From assembly GCA_003508835.1 (NCBI GenBank), contig PUFA01000070.1, forward strand, positions 4,030,001-4,094,000: 64,000 nucleotides of DNA, written 5' to 3'. Shown piece by piece: positions 45,546 to 56,173 of this stretch. This DNA is from Eonycteris spelaea. Its lineage: Eukaryota; Chordata; Mammalia; Chiroptera; Pteropodidae. The notes under the pieces are model-generated. The model saw nothing but the letters and a program-made list of their open reading frames with translations, was not told the DNA's origin and ran no database searches. Numbering within the stretch: position 1 is the first letter of the stretch; the number at the start of each line of letters is the position of its first letter. Both the position numbers and the translations under genes were made by a program.

Positions 45546-46050
45546 TGTTACCCTTTAGTAAGACACTAACAATATCAGAATTGTAACTTAAGGTAAAACA
45601 CAGAACCATGCACAAAAGTAGGAATCTCTAAGAGGTGTGTGACTATACATGTGACCATACTGCTTTGTAAAAAAAAATATTTTAAAAATTTACCAGAGCA
45701 TATTAGCCAAATAATCACCTAAGTACCAAATATAGGCCTACTCTGGGCTGGGGCAAATGAAACCTACTTCTTCAATCTTTTTGCTTTCTGTCCTCAAAAC
45801 CTGGCTTCTGTTTCATGGTCTCTAAGGTGCCACTTCAGTTCCTGCATCATGTCCACAAGCCAACTATTAGAAAGGGGAAAGAGAGAGGAGCACAATACTT
45901 CAGAAGTTGCACATATGATTTCTGCTCACCTCATGGTGGACAGAACTTAGTTATATGACATATGTAACTGCAAGGGAGCATGTGAAATAGTCTTTAGAAG
46001 ACATGTGTCCAGCTAAAACTTCGGGAGTTGTATTACAAAATGAAAAAGGA
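45546..46050. other. Unassigned spacer
   Basis: About 500 bases. 'CCAGAGCATATTAGCC'-type text near 45700 may be L1-related but is too short to call. Confidence 0.3.
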
Positions 46051-46054
46051 GCAT

Positions 46055-46239
46055 ATGTGTTGATACGCAAATAACTGTGGCAAATTTAGCCACAAACAAT
46101 TAACACAAAATTCAGGGTAGGGGTTACCTCTGGTGGGAAGGATGAGAATGCATTTCAGGGGCTTTCGAAATTTTAGGAACACTTATTTCTTAAGCCAGAT
46201 GATAACAACATTGGGTTTTTCATTGTTTTCTTTAAATAG

Positions 46240-46280
<41 letters not shown>

Positions 46281-46330
46281 TCATTATATTTGATAATTTT
46301 TAGAAAATAGTTGAAGCTAGGCAGGACTGC
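46055..46330 (+). mobile_element. L1 3' UTR fragment with (GT)17, sense
   Basis: 'AACACAAAATTCAGGGTAGGGGTTACCTCTGGTGGGAAGGATGAGAATG' (46103-46151) is the usual old L1 3' UTR block. (GT)17 at 46242-46275 has grown in its GT-rich tail, followed by 'ATTTGATAATTTTTAGAAAATAG'. Confidence 0.8.
46242..46275 (+). repeat. (GT)17 microsatellite
   Basis: Uninterrupted GT dinucleotide array of 17 units. Confidence 0.97.
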
Positions 46331-46457
46331 ATGGGGATTTATTATACCACTCTCTCTACTTTTCAGCACACTTGATAAATTCTAAAATGTTTACACACAC
46401 ACACTTTATATACAAATGTATATACCTTCATCTGAAGGCCCTCTCAGACACACAATA

Positions 46458-46838
46458 CTTATTTTTTTTTAATGAAGTAACAGTGGTTAATAACATAAGT
46501 TTCAGGTGTACATTATAAGTGAATATCTGTATACACTGCCACCAAACGTCTGGTTTCCACCCATCAGCATACAATTGATTCTCTTCACTCACTTTGCCCT
46601 CTCCCCACTTCCTTTCCCCTCTGGCAACGCCAATCTGTTGTGTGCATCTGTAAGTTTGTTTTTGTTCTGGTTTTTTTTTTTTTAATTTCTTTTTTGTTTT
46701 CTATTTCACATGAGTGAAATCATATGGTTTTTGTCCTTTTCTGTCTGATTACTTCACTCAGTATAATACCTTCAAGGTCCATCCATGTTGTCATAAATAA
46801 CAATATTTCATCTTTTTAATGGCTAGTATTCTATCACA
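46458..46838 (-). mobile_element. L1 3' end, antisense, laurasiatherian-type
   Basis: 'GTGGTTAATAACATAAGTTTCAGGTGTACATTATAAGTG' (46483-46521), 'CCTTTCCCCTCTGGCAACGCC', 'CACATGAGTGAAATCATATGG', 'ATTACTTCACTCAGTATAATACCTTCAAGGTCCATCCATGTTGTC' (46749-46793) follow the reversed 3' UTR of L1 elements common in Laurasiatheria. Contains a poly-T expansion at about 46671-46684. Confidence 0.88.
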
Positions 46839-46839
46839 A

Positions 46840-49025
46840 TATTTATTAAAAACCTACTCCATAAAAGTACTGTCTTAAATGCTGGGTTATAGACATAAAT
46901 ATACTATATGTATAAGGGAAATAAAGGACTATGCTATCCTTAAAATGTTATAATCTAATTGTGAGGTCAAGACTAGAATAATACTGTATATAATGGGGTG
47001 ACCAAATGAGATACACAAAGAATCCAGAGAAAGGGGTGATCAGTTTGGTTTAGGAAGAATCAGGTTGCCATGACCCTTAGGACTAAGTAAATGTGACAAA
47101 AATAGTAAAAGTAGTTAATGAAAATAATAATAAACATGCCAACTAATTTTAAGCGAATTAGATTTGTACAGGCCTCTTCATGCAGCTGTCATTTTGTTTC
47201 AAAGTTTAAAAACAAGTTAAATACAATTTAAAGGAACAGAAAATAAATTGCTGTTCTACTTTCACATGTTAAAATCTACTTTGTTATTTTATAACCGAAT
47301 GTAGTCATTTTAGGGAAGACTTAAGCAAGTGCATTCAGTCCCTCTGAAGAGGCAGGAAAGCATGATTATAGGCATCTGCACTCAGCTAGCTTACGTTTAG
47401 ATCTCTAGGAAATTTGCACATACAATTACGATGCATATTTTATTACATATATCAAGACACTTCCAACTAATCTGAAGCAACAAAATGGTGAGACTTCCTT
47501 AGCATTCCTTTTGTCAAAAACTATACTTCTTTCATTTTTTCCAAAAAAATAATATCTAACAATGGTAAATATGAACCAAAAAAGATTAACTAAAATAATA
47601 TTAATATACACTTATTAGCTTTTAACTGTTGCTTTGAGTCTTGAGTTCTACTATTTACTATTTCTATTTACTATTATTTCAAATAATTCTGACTGAATGA
47701 ATTTTGGTGTCTACTTCAATTCTATAATATTTATATAACATAAATCTTTTAAAAAGTCTTAGCAATACATCAAGTTTAAAACTCAGTGCCCAACGAAGTG
47801 TCCATTTTATCTGACGAATTACATTTAAAACTTGAGGAAAAAATACATGAAATGTTCAAGGAAAGTGTTCCCATTCAAGATAACACTATGACTGCTTAGA
47901 ATGAATAAAAGAACGCATAATTTTCTTTGTAATTAGAAATGGGATGTACTGAGCTGATATTATTGGATTAGATTCCGTAACTTGAAACCAAGCTCTTCAC
48001 AGCTATATTGGTCTCCACATTTCTGAATGAATTAAAAGACTTCCAATAAACTTCCTTTCAAGCGCTCCAGGAAATCCTGCTGGAGTCTCCCCTGCAAGTC
48101 CATGTCATGCTCACAGCTTTGCAGGCTGCAACCCTAGCCAACACTAGCTGTATTTCACAGGAAGTTCTTCCTTTATTCCCTCAATAGTTTATAGGATAAA
48201 CTTCAGTTGCATCAGCATATACTGAGTTCTGCTTTCTTATCACAGTGAAGCAGCTGTGCTGAAGATGAGACCCCCCCCACCCCCACCCAAGTATCCAAAC
48301 CTTTCTTTTTCTCAGTGTTTGAAATACATTCAGCTTCAGGTGAGTGGTTCTTCTGTGCCCTATTGTTCTCTGATTTCTATATTAATATCTATAAACACCT
48401 TTGAAAAACATCAAGAGGAAAAAAATCTATTTCCCTCCCCCAAATCCAAATGCTAACCAAAATGAAATGCCCGGAAAGATAGATTTATATGAGTTAAGTG
48501 TGTTCATAAATTGAATTTGAGGCTCAGAAAGGACACACAAAAATGCAATTAAATGAAATCTAATGTAGAAACATTTTACTAAGTGGAGAAGCACCATAAT
48601 TTCAGTAGGACTGTGAGAAATCATGCTATTTAAAGACACATCTGAAAGAGCAGGCAAGGTAAATTGAGGTTATTACCAAAGGAATTCTTGAGAGCATGTT
48701 CAAGAGTTACTGCTTAAATAGAAGGCTTGCTAAATTCCTTTTCATTTTTTTACCTCCCCCCACAGACAGTGCACAGATTTCATTGATGAGAGTGAAAGTA
48801 CTTCTTTGTTCCAAATAACCAAGCCATAAAATAATGCAGCAGTAGCAAACTTGAGACCACAATTTGCATGTCCGAACATTATTCTCCTCCTAAATGCTGC
48901 TCTAGTAGCCTTGGTTCTCTTACTATTATCTCCCCTAAATGTGGCTGCTTATATTGTTATGGAGCCCATTACCCTAATTCCTTTGGATGAAAATGTGGCT
49001 CTGTTATAAACCTAACAGAAAGTAT
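46840..49025. other. Unassigned AT-rich sequence
   Basis: About 2.2 kb with no confident repeat, exon or RNA. A C-rich tract lies at 48270-48288. Confidence 0.35.
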
Positions 49026-49029
49026 TTCA

Positions 49030-49410
49030 CAGGGTGATCATAAATTTCTAACTGGACAGGTCATTGTGAGTCGTCACACCCCACATAAAAGGTTTACTTT
49101 TGCCTTAAGTAAGCCCTAGCTTGGTTTTGTGCATCTAGTTAATGATGCCTCTTTTTCAGAACCCTCAGAAGTGTAACCACCCTCAAGAAAGCAACTCTTT
49201 TTAACCACCCTGCAATCCAATCAGATTTCTCTGCCTTTCTTTCCCCCACGTAACCTTCCTTCCTTCCCTACTTAATTCCAAATGTATAAAAGAAACTATC
49301 ATTCTGGGGAGCATCTGAGATCTTGCTTTCCAGCACATGGTCAGTTTGGCTCAAATAATCTCTTATAAAAATTTTCTCATGTAGAGACACTTCTTACTTC
49401 AACACTCCCA
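49030..49410 (+). mobile_element. ERV LTR (family X), sense, solo
   Basis: About 370 bases with LTR architecture: a TG-like start near 49034, a CCAAT-like 'CAATCCAATCAG' at about 49212, a TATA box 'GTATAAAAG' at 49284-49292, and a downstream R-like 'GAGCATCTGAGATCTTGCTTTCC' with 'GGCTCAAATAATCTCTTATAAAAAT'. The TATA and A-rich signal spacing resembles class-I ERV LTRs. A related copy lies in antisense at 43040-43390. No internal ERV sequence is seen, so it reads as a solo LTR. Target duplication not identified. Confidence 0.75.
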
Positions 49411-50180
49411 AACAAAAGGGATCGTCTCAAATATTTATTCCTATGGAAACCACATCACAATAGCATGTGTTCTAGTTAACAGGCTTTATGGTGGGTAAGC
49501 AGATCTTTTTATTAAAAAACAGAAAATCTGACCCTGTCAAAATGGACAATTCACAGGTTCCAATTATATTACAAAAGAGTAACTTAAGGTCACGATTTCT
49601 TCCTCAGTATTAACTAAGATTCAATTTACATCTGCTGTATAGAGTTCCCCTAGATTAATACAGTCTTCGTACCATTCTTCAGAACACTGCTGCCTACATT
49701 GTGTGGCAATGTGGAGAGGTTCATACATATTCTTTGCAACAGGATTCTCTGATCAAATAAATCTGGGAAATCAAATCCAATGTGAAGTTTTTTTCTAAAT
49801 GTCTTTGGTCACAGATCAAAGTTTCCCTAAATTATTCAACTACAGAATCTTATTTTCAAGTAATTCAAAATGAAAAACTCAGAAGAGTTAGCATCCTTGG
49901 GAATATATTGGAAAATGTTGCTTTTGGGAAAAAGATCATAAAATAATGACCCGTAGGCCAGTTCCTACTCATAGACGTATGTCTTCTATCTGGTATGTAT
50001 AGTCTGAAATAAAACTTGAGTCAATTTGGAAACTTGGGGAATTCATGTAAACACCTAGATTTATTACACTCCATTCCTTCACGGTACTAACTAGCTGCAG
50101 CCGAGCAGGGGATCTAGACCGCCTGACAGGGTACATGCACGTTCTCTGGTTTCATGCAGTCCTTCCCTTCCTCTCTACAG
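49411..50180. other. Unassigned sequence upstream of a candidate exon
   Basis: No repeat recognised. The last 30 bases (50151-50180) form a pyrimidine-rich tract ending in CTACAG, a good 3' splice-site shape. Confidence 0.35.
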
Positions 50181-50311
50181 TTGGCTTTATGCATGGGCAT
50201 TACCTGCCTGCTCCTCTTAGGCATTTATTTGTCTTTGAGATGCTGTGCAGAGGAAAGGAGACATTGGAGAAAAGAACCCAAAGCCTGTTCCCCTGAGCTG
50301 ATCAATGATAG
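50181..50311 (+). CDS. Candidate exon encoding a membrane segment (hypothetical)
   Basis: A 131-bp stretch has the outline of an internal exon. It follows the tract TCCTTCCCTTCCTCTCTACAG and is followed by AG|GTACAGTGAG at 50310-50321. In phase 0 it is open throughout and would encode about 43 residues: a hydrophobic helix of about 18-20 residues (…GITCLLLLGIYLSL…), then RCC, a charged stretch (AEERRHWRKEPK) and CSPEL. That is how a single-pass transmembrane plus juxtamembrane exon looks. I do not recognise the protein, no partner exon was found in the window, and chance is possible: the open frame continues past both sites (50154-50495). The downstream part overlaps a MIR. Confidence 0.25.
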
Positions 50312-50477
50312 GTACAGTGAGAAAGCCCATCTCCTACAAACCTCAAAATGTTCAATGTCACATTTTCCGAGTGCTAAATATCTTTACCTAGACTGTATAC
50401 TCTTACCAGATAATTCAACTAGAATGTTCTATAATGTATTTTCTATACTAAATTATCCCTATGTCATCATCCTATTA

Positions 50478-50714
50478 TTTACAATAATTTACTGAGCACT
50501 TACTAAGTTCCAGGGACTAAACTAACTACATGGGTCCAATATCATTATTCCCTGCTGTAACTCTGTGGCATATGTCCTTTTATGTCCCATTTATTGATAG
50601 TGATAAGATCTTTTATTAAAAACGAGGTTAGAATTGACAAGGTCATACAATGAGTATGTGGCAGAACAAGCTATTTCCAGAGCTCACGGTCTTAAACATT
50701 ACACTACATGAGCT
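50478..50714 (-). repeat. MIR, antisense
   Basis: 'TTTACTGAGCACTTACTAAGTTCCAGGGACTAAAC' (50488-50522), 'GTAACTCTGTGGCATATGTCC', 'GAATTGACAAGGTCATACAATGAGTATGTGGCAG' and 'GCTCACGGTCTTAAACATTACACTAC' are reversed MIR landmarks in order. Confidence 0.9.
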
Positions 50715-50716
50715 TT

Positions 50717-50733
50717 AAAAAAAAAAAAAAAAA
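50717..50733. repeat. Poly-A run (17)
   Basis: Homopolymer directly after the antisense MIR. No retrogene body precedes it. Confidence 0.9.
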
Positions 50734-50984
50734 CCTGGACCTATTGAAAAACAAACCGAGGAAGAAGTCTGGCAGAAGGCAATGCCTTATCTTATGATAT
50801 ACCAAAGAATAAAGGCATTCAGCCACCTGCTGTTGCAGGATCAGAATTCACCCAGGGAGCAGATGAATCTGAGACACCAAACAAACCCTGAATTCCCCAT
50901 GAAGCACGCGAAGAGGCAAAGATCTTCAAGTGCAAATAGTTTTCAGTAGTAACCAAGACGACAACCCCAACTTCTCCTTTTATG

Positions 50985-51175
50985 TAATAAGCACTTTAGG
51001 TGTAACATGAAGCATTTAACAGACATTATAGGACCTATAACCTCATTTTATAAAAAAGAAAACCAGAGCTCTGTCTAGGTTTAAAGGACCTGTCTGAGAC
51101 CCAACAGCTTATGTATCAGGGTGAATGGTGAATGTGGGGCTCAAATTCAGGCTTTTGGATTTCACGCCTAGATAC
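50985..51175 (-). repeat. MIR, antisense
   Basis: 'ATGTAATAAGCACTTTAGGTG', 'TTATAGGACCTATAACCTCATTTTATAAAAAAGAAAACCAGAGC' (51026-51069), 'GACCTGTCTGAGACCCAACAGC' and 'GGGGCTCAAATTCAGGC' are reversed MIR landmarks. Confidence 0.8.
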
Positions 51176-51312
51176 ACAGTAAGTGGCTCTGGCATGGGGA
51201 GGGGCAGAACAGTGCCGTCCAACACACATATAAATAGAAATGTGGCTGTATGACTGAGGAACTGAACTTTTAAGTCTATTTATTTTAAAATAACTTGTAT
51301 TTATATTTAAAT

Positions 51313-51451
51313 AAATCAACTACCTAGAGATAGCGTCAGATCCCACAGGTTAAGTGTTCAGCCCCATGTCATGTCAGTTGAAAAATCCAAGTTGTTACCT
51401 GGGCTTCTGACCAACCGGCTGTAAATCAGAGTTTCCCCGGACCCTATGACA
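51313..51451 (-). mobile_element. Internal LTR segment, antisense, inside hAT
   Basis: Its reverse complement contains 'CTGAACACTTAACCTGTGGGATCTGACGCTATC', which pairs with 'CTGAGCACTTAACCTGTGGGATCTCCAGGTAGG' in the sense LTR (52157-52189), and 'CCGGTTGGTCAGAAGCCCAGG', which pairs with the text around 52085-52105. It covers only a central LTR part, without either LTR end. Divergence from the sense copy shows they are separate copies rather than one element. Confidence 0.75.
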
Positions 51452-51485
51452 TTGAAATTTAAATACCTAGTGACTAGTTGCTACT

Positions 51486-52319
51486 TGGGAAATTGTGATT
51501 TATAATAAGAAATATATATTTTGGCCTTAGTCCATAGTTTCTGACATATAGCTCCTAAAACCCTCAGAATTTCCTAAGGGAGAAGAGTAATAAAGGTGAA
51601 AGGAGGGCCTTTTGTTATTCAAAAGGAGACCCTTTCAACCACACCAGGATTTAGGTTAATAAGTTGACTCTGGAGACTGGTTATCAGGGGAACCAACCCT
51701 GTGATCAGAGGGATGGAACTTCCAACCCCGCCCTACACCTCCAGGGAGCAGTGGGGCTGCAGCTTAAATCCATCACCAATGGCCAATGATTTAATCAATC
51801 CTGCCTATGTAAAGAAGCCTCCATAGAAACTCAAAGGGAAAGCATTCAGAGAGCTTCAGGATGGTAGACACGCGGAGGTGTCGGGAGTGCGGTGCACGCG
51901 GAGAGGGCAGGTGAGCCCCACGCCCTTTCCCCACGGCCCTATGCATCTCTTCATCTGGTGTTCCTGAGTTGTATCCTTTATAATGAACTGGCAATCTACT
52001 AAGTAAACTGTTTTCCTGAGTTCTGTGAGTCATTCCACCAAATGATTAAACCTGAGGAGAAGGTCGTGGTACCTTCAATTGGTAGGGTTTGTTGGAAGCC
52101 TGGGTGACCCCCTGGGCTGGCAACTGGCACCTGAAGAGGGGCCATCTTGTAGGACTGAGCACTTAACCTGTGGGATCTCCAGGTAGGTAGCATCAGAGTC
52201 GAATTAAAGAGGACACCTAGTTGGTGTCTAAGAATTGCTTGGGGCATTAAAATCTCCACACATTTGGTGACCAAAAATATTGAGATTTGAGTGAAGAGAA
52301 AAATAGAATTTCCCTCACA
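51486..52319 (+). mobile_element. 834-bp solo LTR with 5-bp target duplication
   Basis: Bounded by TGGGAAATTGTG at the start and TTCCCTCACA at the end (TG...CA) and flanked by perfect CTACT duplications at 51481-51485 and 52320-52324. Inside are 'AATAAGAAATATATATTTTGG', 'CAAAAGGAGACCCTTTCAACC', a CpG-rich stretch at 51868-51925, 'TGTATCCTTTATAATGAACTGG' and 'GTGTCTAAGAATTGCTTGGGG'. A 5-bp duplication is typical of ERV class III, but a 4-bp one cannot be excluded. No internal retroviral genes remain. Minus-strand ORFs at 51791-52274 are chance readings of the LTR. Confidence 0.88.
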
Positions 52320-52344
52320 CTACTGTATTGGACAACACAGGGCT

Positions 52345-52700
52345 TAAAAGTTCCATAAACCTTTTCAACCACACTTACTGTGTGTGCGCTGTGAAGTATA
52401 TTTTCTACGGAGGCTTGGTAAACTCGGTATGGCTGATAAGCAAAAGATCAGAAGGAGCCAAAGAAAGGCTGTGGTCTTGGTTTGAACACTACTTTTTATT
52501 AAGTTAACAAGCCAAATTTTAAAAAAGCATAAGTGCCCAATAAATGTTTTCTTAAGTAAACAAATGAAGACTTCTGAGTTTCCTAAAGCACAAATTTATA
52601 ACACCAGATATAACTACAGTGACAAAGTTCTAATGAATATTAACATGTACTGAAAGGTTCAAAACTCATAAAAGTAAAAATGTAGCGTACTTACTTCTAT
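52345..52700. other. Unassigned spacer
   Basis: About 350 bases with no confident repeat or exon. Confidence 0.35.
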
Positions 52701-52704
52701 GGGG

Positions 52705-52832
52705 ATTTGTCCGTGGTCACTTAGGCAAGTACCTGGCCTCTCCAGTTTCTTTCCTCTTCTGTAGAATGAAGGGGTTGGCCCATTCATTCCTAGTCATTTT
52801 CAGCTGTCAAATTCTAACTCTCGAGCATGACA
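52705..52832 (+). repeat. MIR3-type SINE, sense
   Basis: 'GTCACTTAGGCAAGTACCTGGCCTCTCCAGTTTCTTTCCTCTTCTGTAGAATGAAGGGGTTGGCCC' (52715-52780) then 'CTAGTCATTTTCAGCTGTCAAATTCTAAC' matches the MIR3 pattern 'gggttggactagatgatctctaaggtcccttccagctctaacattct'. Confidence 0.8.
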
Positions 52833-52834
52833 AG

Positions 52835-54885
52835 GTCATTCAAAACCTTTTATTTAAAAGTGTAGCTGAGTACAGCTTATAATGATAAAATCGGATCTAG
52901 AACCTTATTTTATTCTCTTCACTGAAACCCTTTGCACTTTGCAGAGTTATTAATACAGAAAAGCATATTTTGATCTCTTCTCAGCCAGAGATGCTCCCTG
53001 CAGGGTACCACACATCTAATAATTTCTAAGCTCTCCATTTGCAAAGCCTGGTTTTCTTATGATAATAGACCCAGCACTGTTCTCAGATCTTCAATTTCCT
53101 TATTCATTTACTTTAGCTTGAAATAAAAGCCTCCTCCATTTAAGCACAAAAATGACACCCTGTTTTTAGTTGACATACACAACATGTATTTTCCAATAAG
53201 CTAAACAATGTCTGATTGGGGAGTGGGCAGGGACAGCAGCACAATGCCGTCAAAATAACTGTAGCAGCAAAAAAAAAATAACTTAGCAATAGCTTGGATA
53301 TATAGCATAGAGTTCCAAAGATTCAATTTTGTACTTGAGTTTACTATGTTGCTCTTCTTCTAAATGCCTGCATAACTGAACAGCCCAGTTCAATCTCGGA
53401 TGGCACGCAATCAAGGAAAATAATGGGCCATTGCACACAACTTCAAAGCCTTGGCACCACTTAGGTTAATAATATATAATTGCTACAATTTCTTTTAGCA
53501 CAGTACTTTTAATTAAATGCGCTAAAGTCTCTACCTACCAACTTGTTTTCAACCACAGGCAGCCATTTCACACTCTGAGATGAGGCATCTAGAAGTGTGC
53601 CTTTTTTTCCCAAAAGTATGCCTCTCTTCCATAATGTTTCCTATCACACCAGCTTAGAGAAGATGCACAACCTCTTTCTAAGCCCACCCTCAGAAGAGGG
53701 AGGGCTTCTGTAGAAATCTTAAAAAGGTGTCTGGAATTGGCAATGTGGCGCTAAGTCGGGCCTTCACCACTTCCCGGTCTGCAGAGTGCACAGACTCCCT
53801 CTAGAAAAAGGCCACAGAGGATGTGCTATCTTTGGCGATGAAACAGGAGGTGGAGACAGAAAGTTTTGAAGGAACTGCCTGTTAAGAGGGTCCAAAGGCT
53901 GGGATACTACAATGCAACCGGTTTTCCACAGGACCCAGCAAAAGAGGAACTGCTAAGGGACAGAGCGGAGAGCTACGCAGGAGGCCAGCATCCTGCCTTC
54001 TGAGGATGAACTCCCAGCCACATGGACCTGCTATAACCCAGGTGAAGGGCTTCTGTTCTTCAGGGATGGGTGCTCAGGCAGGCCCATCCTGGAGGGGCTC
54101 AGGTGATGTTTCTTAGGCCCAGTCCGCCCTCCCTCCTATCACCCTAGATGCAGCTGGCCATTGTAGATGTGGGGAACTGAGATGAGGGGTGGTGGGGCAG
54201 AGGCCACACCCAGTTTAACCCTACGTTGCTCATATACCACATTCCTCTAAATATTTTCAATTTCAATGGTTAGCCAGTTTTCTGACTTCCTACACTCAGA
54301 AAATGCAACCTTTTGCATTACTGTGGATTATTTTTTTCAACTGTGAAAACAAAACTCAAATCTTTGCTAGTAGTTACTGCTTGCAGCTAGTGGCATGCAG
54401 GAGGGAAAAATACACCCCCCGTAGGTGAATGGACAGTGTGAGCATCCGGATATTTTCTCTCCTCTACCTTTTGGCTTCTCTCTGTCCACAATTATTTATA
54501 AAGTACAGTATGCTCTTAAAAACAAACCATTTTAGGAAGTATAAACCATTCTAGTAAGAACTTGGGGTCGGGAAGGAGAGGAGTGACCTAAGATCAATGC
54601 TGAGTTATTCTTCCCCTTCTCCGGGGCAGGCATCGGACCTGGAGTACCCAGAAGTACCTGCAAAGTGGAGACAAGTAATAAATGTGAACCTGTAGCCATA
54701 GGTAAAAGAAATGGAAGAGGGAAGACTCAGGCCAGGCCGGTCAGGAAGAAGCATCACCGTGTCATGGAAAAACCAGATAAAGCGAATAAATGATGCATGG
54801 TAAACATGCAATAACCACCGGACATTCTTGTACTTTTTGTTTCAGCTCTTGTAACTAAGAATTATTAGTAAGTATTTCGTATTCG
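52835..54885. other. Unassigned sequence, repeat-poor
   Basis: About 2 kb where I recognise no repeat. GC is modestly higher at 53700-54230. No ORF above 70 codons. Confidence 0.35.
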
Positions 54886-54887
54886 CC

Positions 54888-54998
54888 ATATCTGGTTATT
54901 CAACAAATATGTATTATGTGCCTCCGGTGTGCCAGACGCCAGTTAGATGTTTGGACTAAGACACAACTAATTGGTAAGACACAGATATGATACACACT
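54888..54998 (-). repeat. L2 3'-end fragment, antisense
   Basis: 'GGTTATTCAACAAATATGTATTATGTGCCTCCGGTGTGCCAGACGCCAGTTAGATG' (54893-54948) is a reversed L2 terminus with little decay at its start. Confidence 0.8.
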
Positions 54999-54999
54999 A

Positions 55000-55485
55000 G
55001 TTTTAGGTTCTTTAGAGGGAAACCCCAGCCTGGTTGATAACCCTGTCCCACTCTGCCCACTTACTCTCAAATAATAAAGATCTTAAAAAAAAAAGAAAAA
55101 AAAAGGCTCTCTGAGGCCAACGATGTTCTCCTTACAGCATAAGCTCCAGCTCTGTTGCATTGCACACCATTGTTTCCATAAAGCGAAAATCTCAAAAGCG
55201 GCATAGCATATTTTTTAACAGTAGCAGCTGCTGCTGCTTGTATCCCATTACCTGACTGGGAAATCTACACAAGATACGCTGTTTTGAAATCTACTTGAGT
55301 GGAGGGCTGGAGAGGAGAGATCAAGAACTCAGGCCAGAACTGCCACCACCTCCTCTTCTCTCCACCTCCCAGGCTGGAATTCTGAAAGTTTAAAGCTCTC
55401 ATGAGAGAACCCTCTGCTGAGTCAGCAGGACACTGTATGACTCTCCAGGGATGGCAAATGTGGCTTTATCCCTCTATCCTGCCCT
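55000..55485. other. Unassigned spacer
   Basis: About 490 bases. An A-rich run is at 55085-55104. No confident repeat or exon. Confidence 0.35.
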
Positions 55486-55487
55486 CG

Positions 55488-55660
55488 CTCACTCCTTCGT
55501 TCCTTCCACAAACATGTGTAGAGCACTGAGCACCCACTTGGCACCTGGTCCTGCCCTGGGATCACAGGGGTGAGGAGGTAACAGATGGATGTTGTTCCCC
55601 ATGGAAGGGAAAGGCTTTCAAAGCAGAAGGAACAGCACAGCAGGGTTAAGGGTTGGCCCC
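55488..55660 (-). repeat. L2 3'-end fragment, antisense
   Basis: 'TTCGTTCCTTCCACAAACATGTGTAGAGCACTGAGCACCCACTTGGCACCTGGTCCTGCCCTGGG' (55496-55560) is a reversed L2 end, followed by 'GGGAAAGGCTTTCAAAGCAG' and 'AAGGAACAGCACAGCAGGG'. Confidence 0.75.
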
Positions 55661-56172
55661 TGGAATACGGAGAGTGAAGTTAAGAAGGAGCCACAGGCTG
55701 AGCTGAGTGTGTGTTTTTCCTGGGACCAGTCCTGGACCCGCACTGATCCTCTTCACTCATGGCCCATCCCGATTCCCAGGTGCAGCTTGGCTCCAAGCGG
55801 AACTGTGCCCAATGTACACCGGGGTCTGCCGTGGCCCAGCTGGGTGTGAGGACTGCAAGAGGCTCTGTAGGGGGCTCTGTGGCAGTCTGGGGTACCAAGG
55901 GGGAGCTTCGTCCTGCCACAGCTATACTTTTGGCCAAAATATGTGGCACTGCCATTTTATGGCAGCATTACATAATGATGTGGGACCAGTCTCATGCTCC
56001 CTGGGTAAAATGTAAGATAGTGACAGGTGCCTGGATAGTTGGCATGTTACCAATTCTCTTAAGCAGAATTTTCAGTCAGTGAGGGGAAAAAAAAGGCTTC
56101 ATGCCATTAAGAGCTCAACAGTAGTTCTGGTAACTGTAAAGCTCCTGACAAGTTTTACTCTATGATGGAAGA
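55661..56172. other. Unassigned GC-richer segment
   Basis: Several overlapping ORFs of 86-107 codons on both strands (55589-56082) reflect locally higher GC and few stops. They shadow each other and show no domain I know. The region abuts the pseudogene that starts near 56174, so part may be its decayed 5' portion. Confidence 0.3.
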
Positions 56173-56173
56173 A

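Larger units (their letters stand above)
51210..52340 (+). mobile_element. Non-autonomous hAT element, split by two LTR insertions
   Basis: Inverted ends CAGTGCCGTCCAAC (51210-51223) and ATTGGACAACACAG (52327-52340) bracket the unit. Its own sequence is in three pieces: 51210-51312 (with 'GTGGCTGTATGACTGAGGAACTGAACTTTTAAG'), 51452-51485 ('GAAATTTAAATACCTAGTGACTAGTTGCTACT') and 52320-52340. These join into the usual hAT-Charlie-type text once the LTR pieces are removed. An 8-bp target duplication is not obvious. Confidence 0.8.

Noticed and set aside
50717..50733. Poly-A run as a retrogene tail
   Set aside because: Preceded by an antisense MIR, not by a cDNA-like body.
49030..52319. A provirus between the LTRs at 49.0-49.4 kb and 51.5-52.3 kb
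   Set aside because: The two LTRs are from different families, and the sequence between them holds MIRs and no gag-, pol- or env-like reading.
55589..56082. Cluster of 81-107-codon ORFs on both strands
   Set aside because: They overlap one another and an L2 fragment; the cluster reflects few stop triplets in GC-richer DNA.
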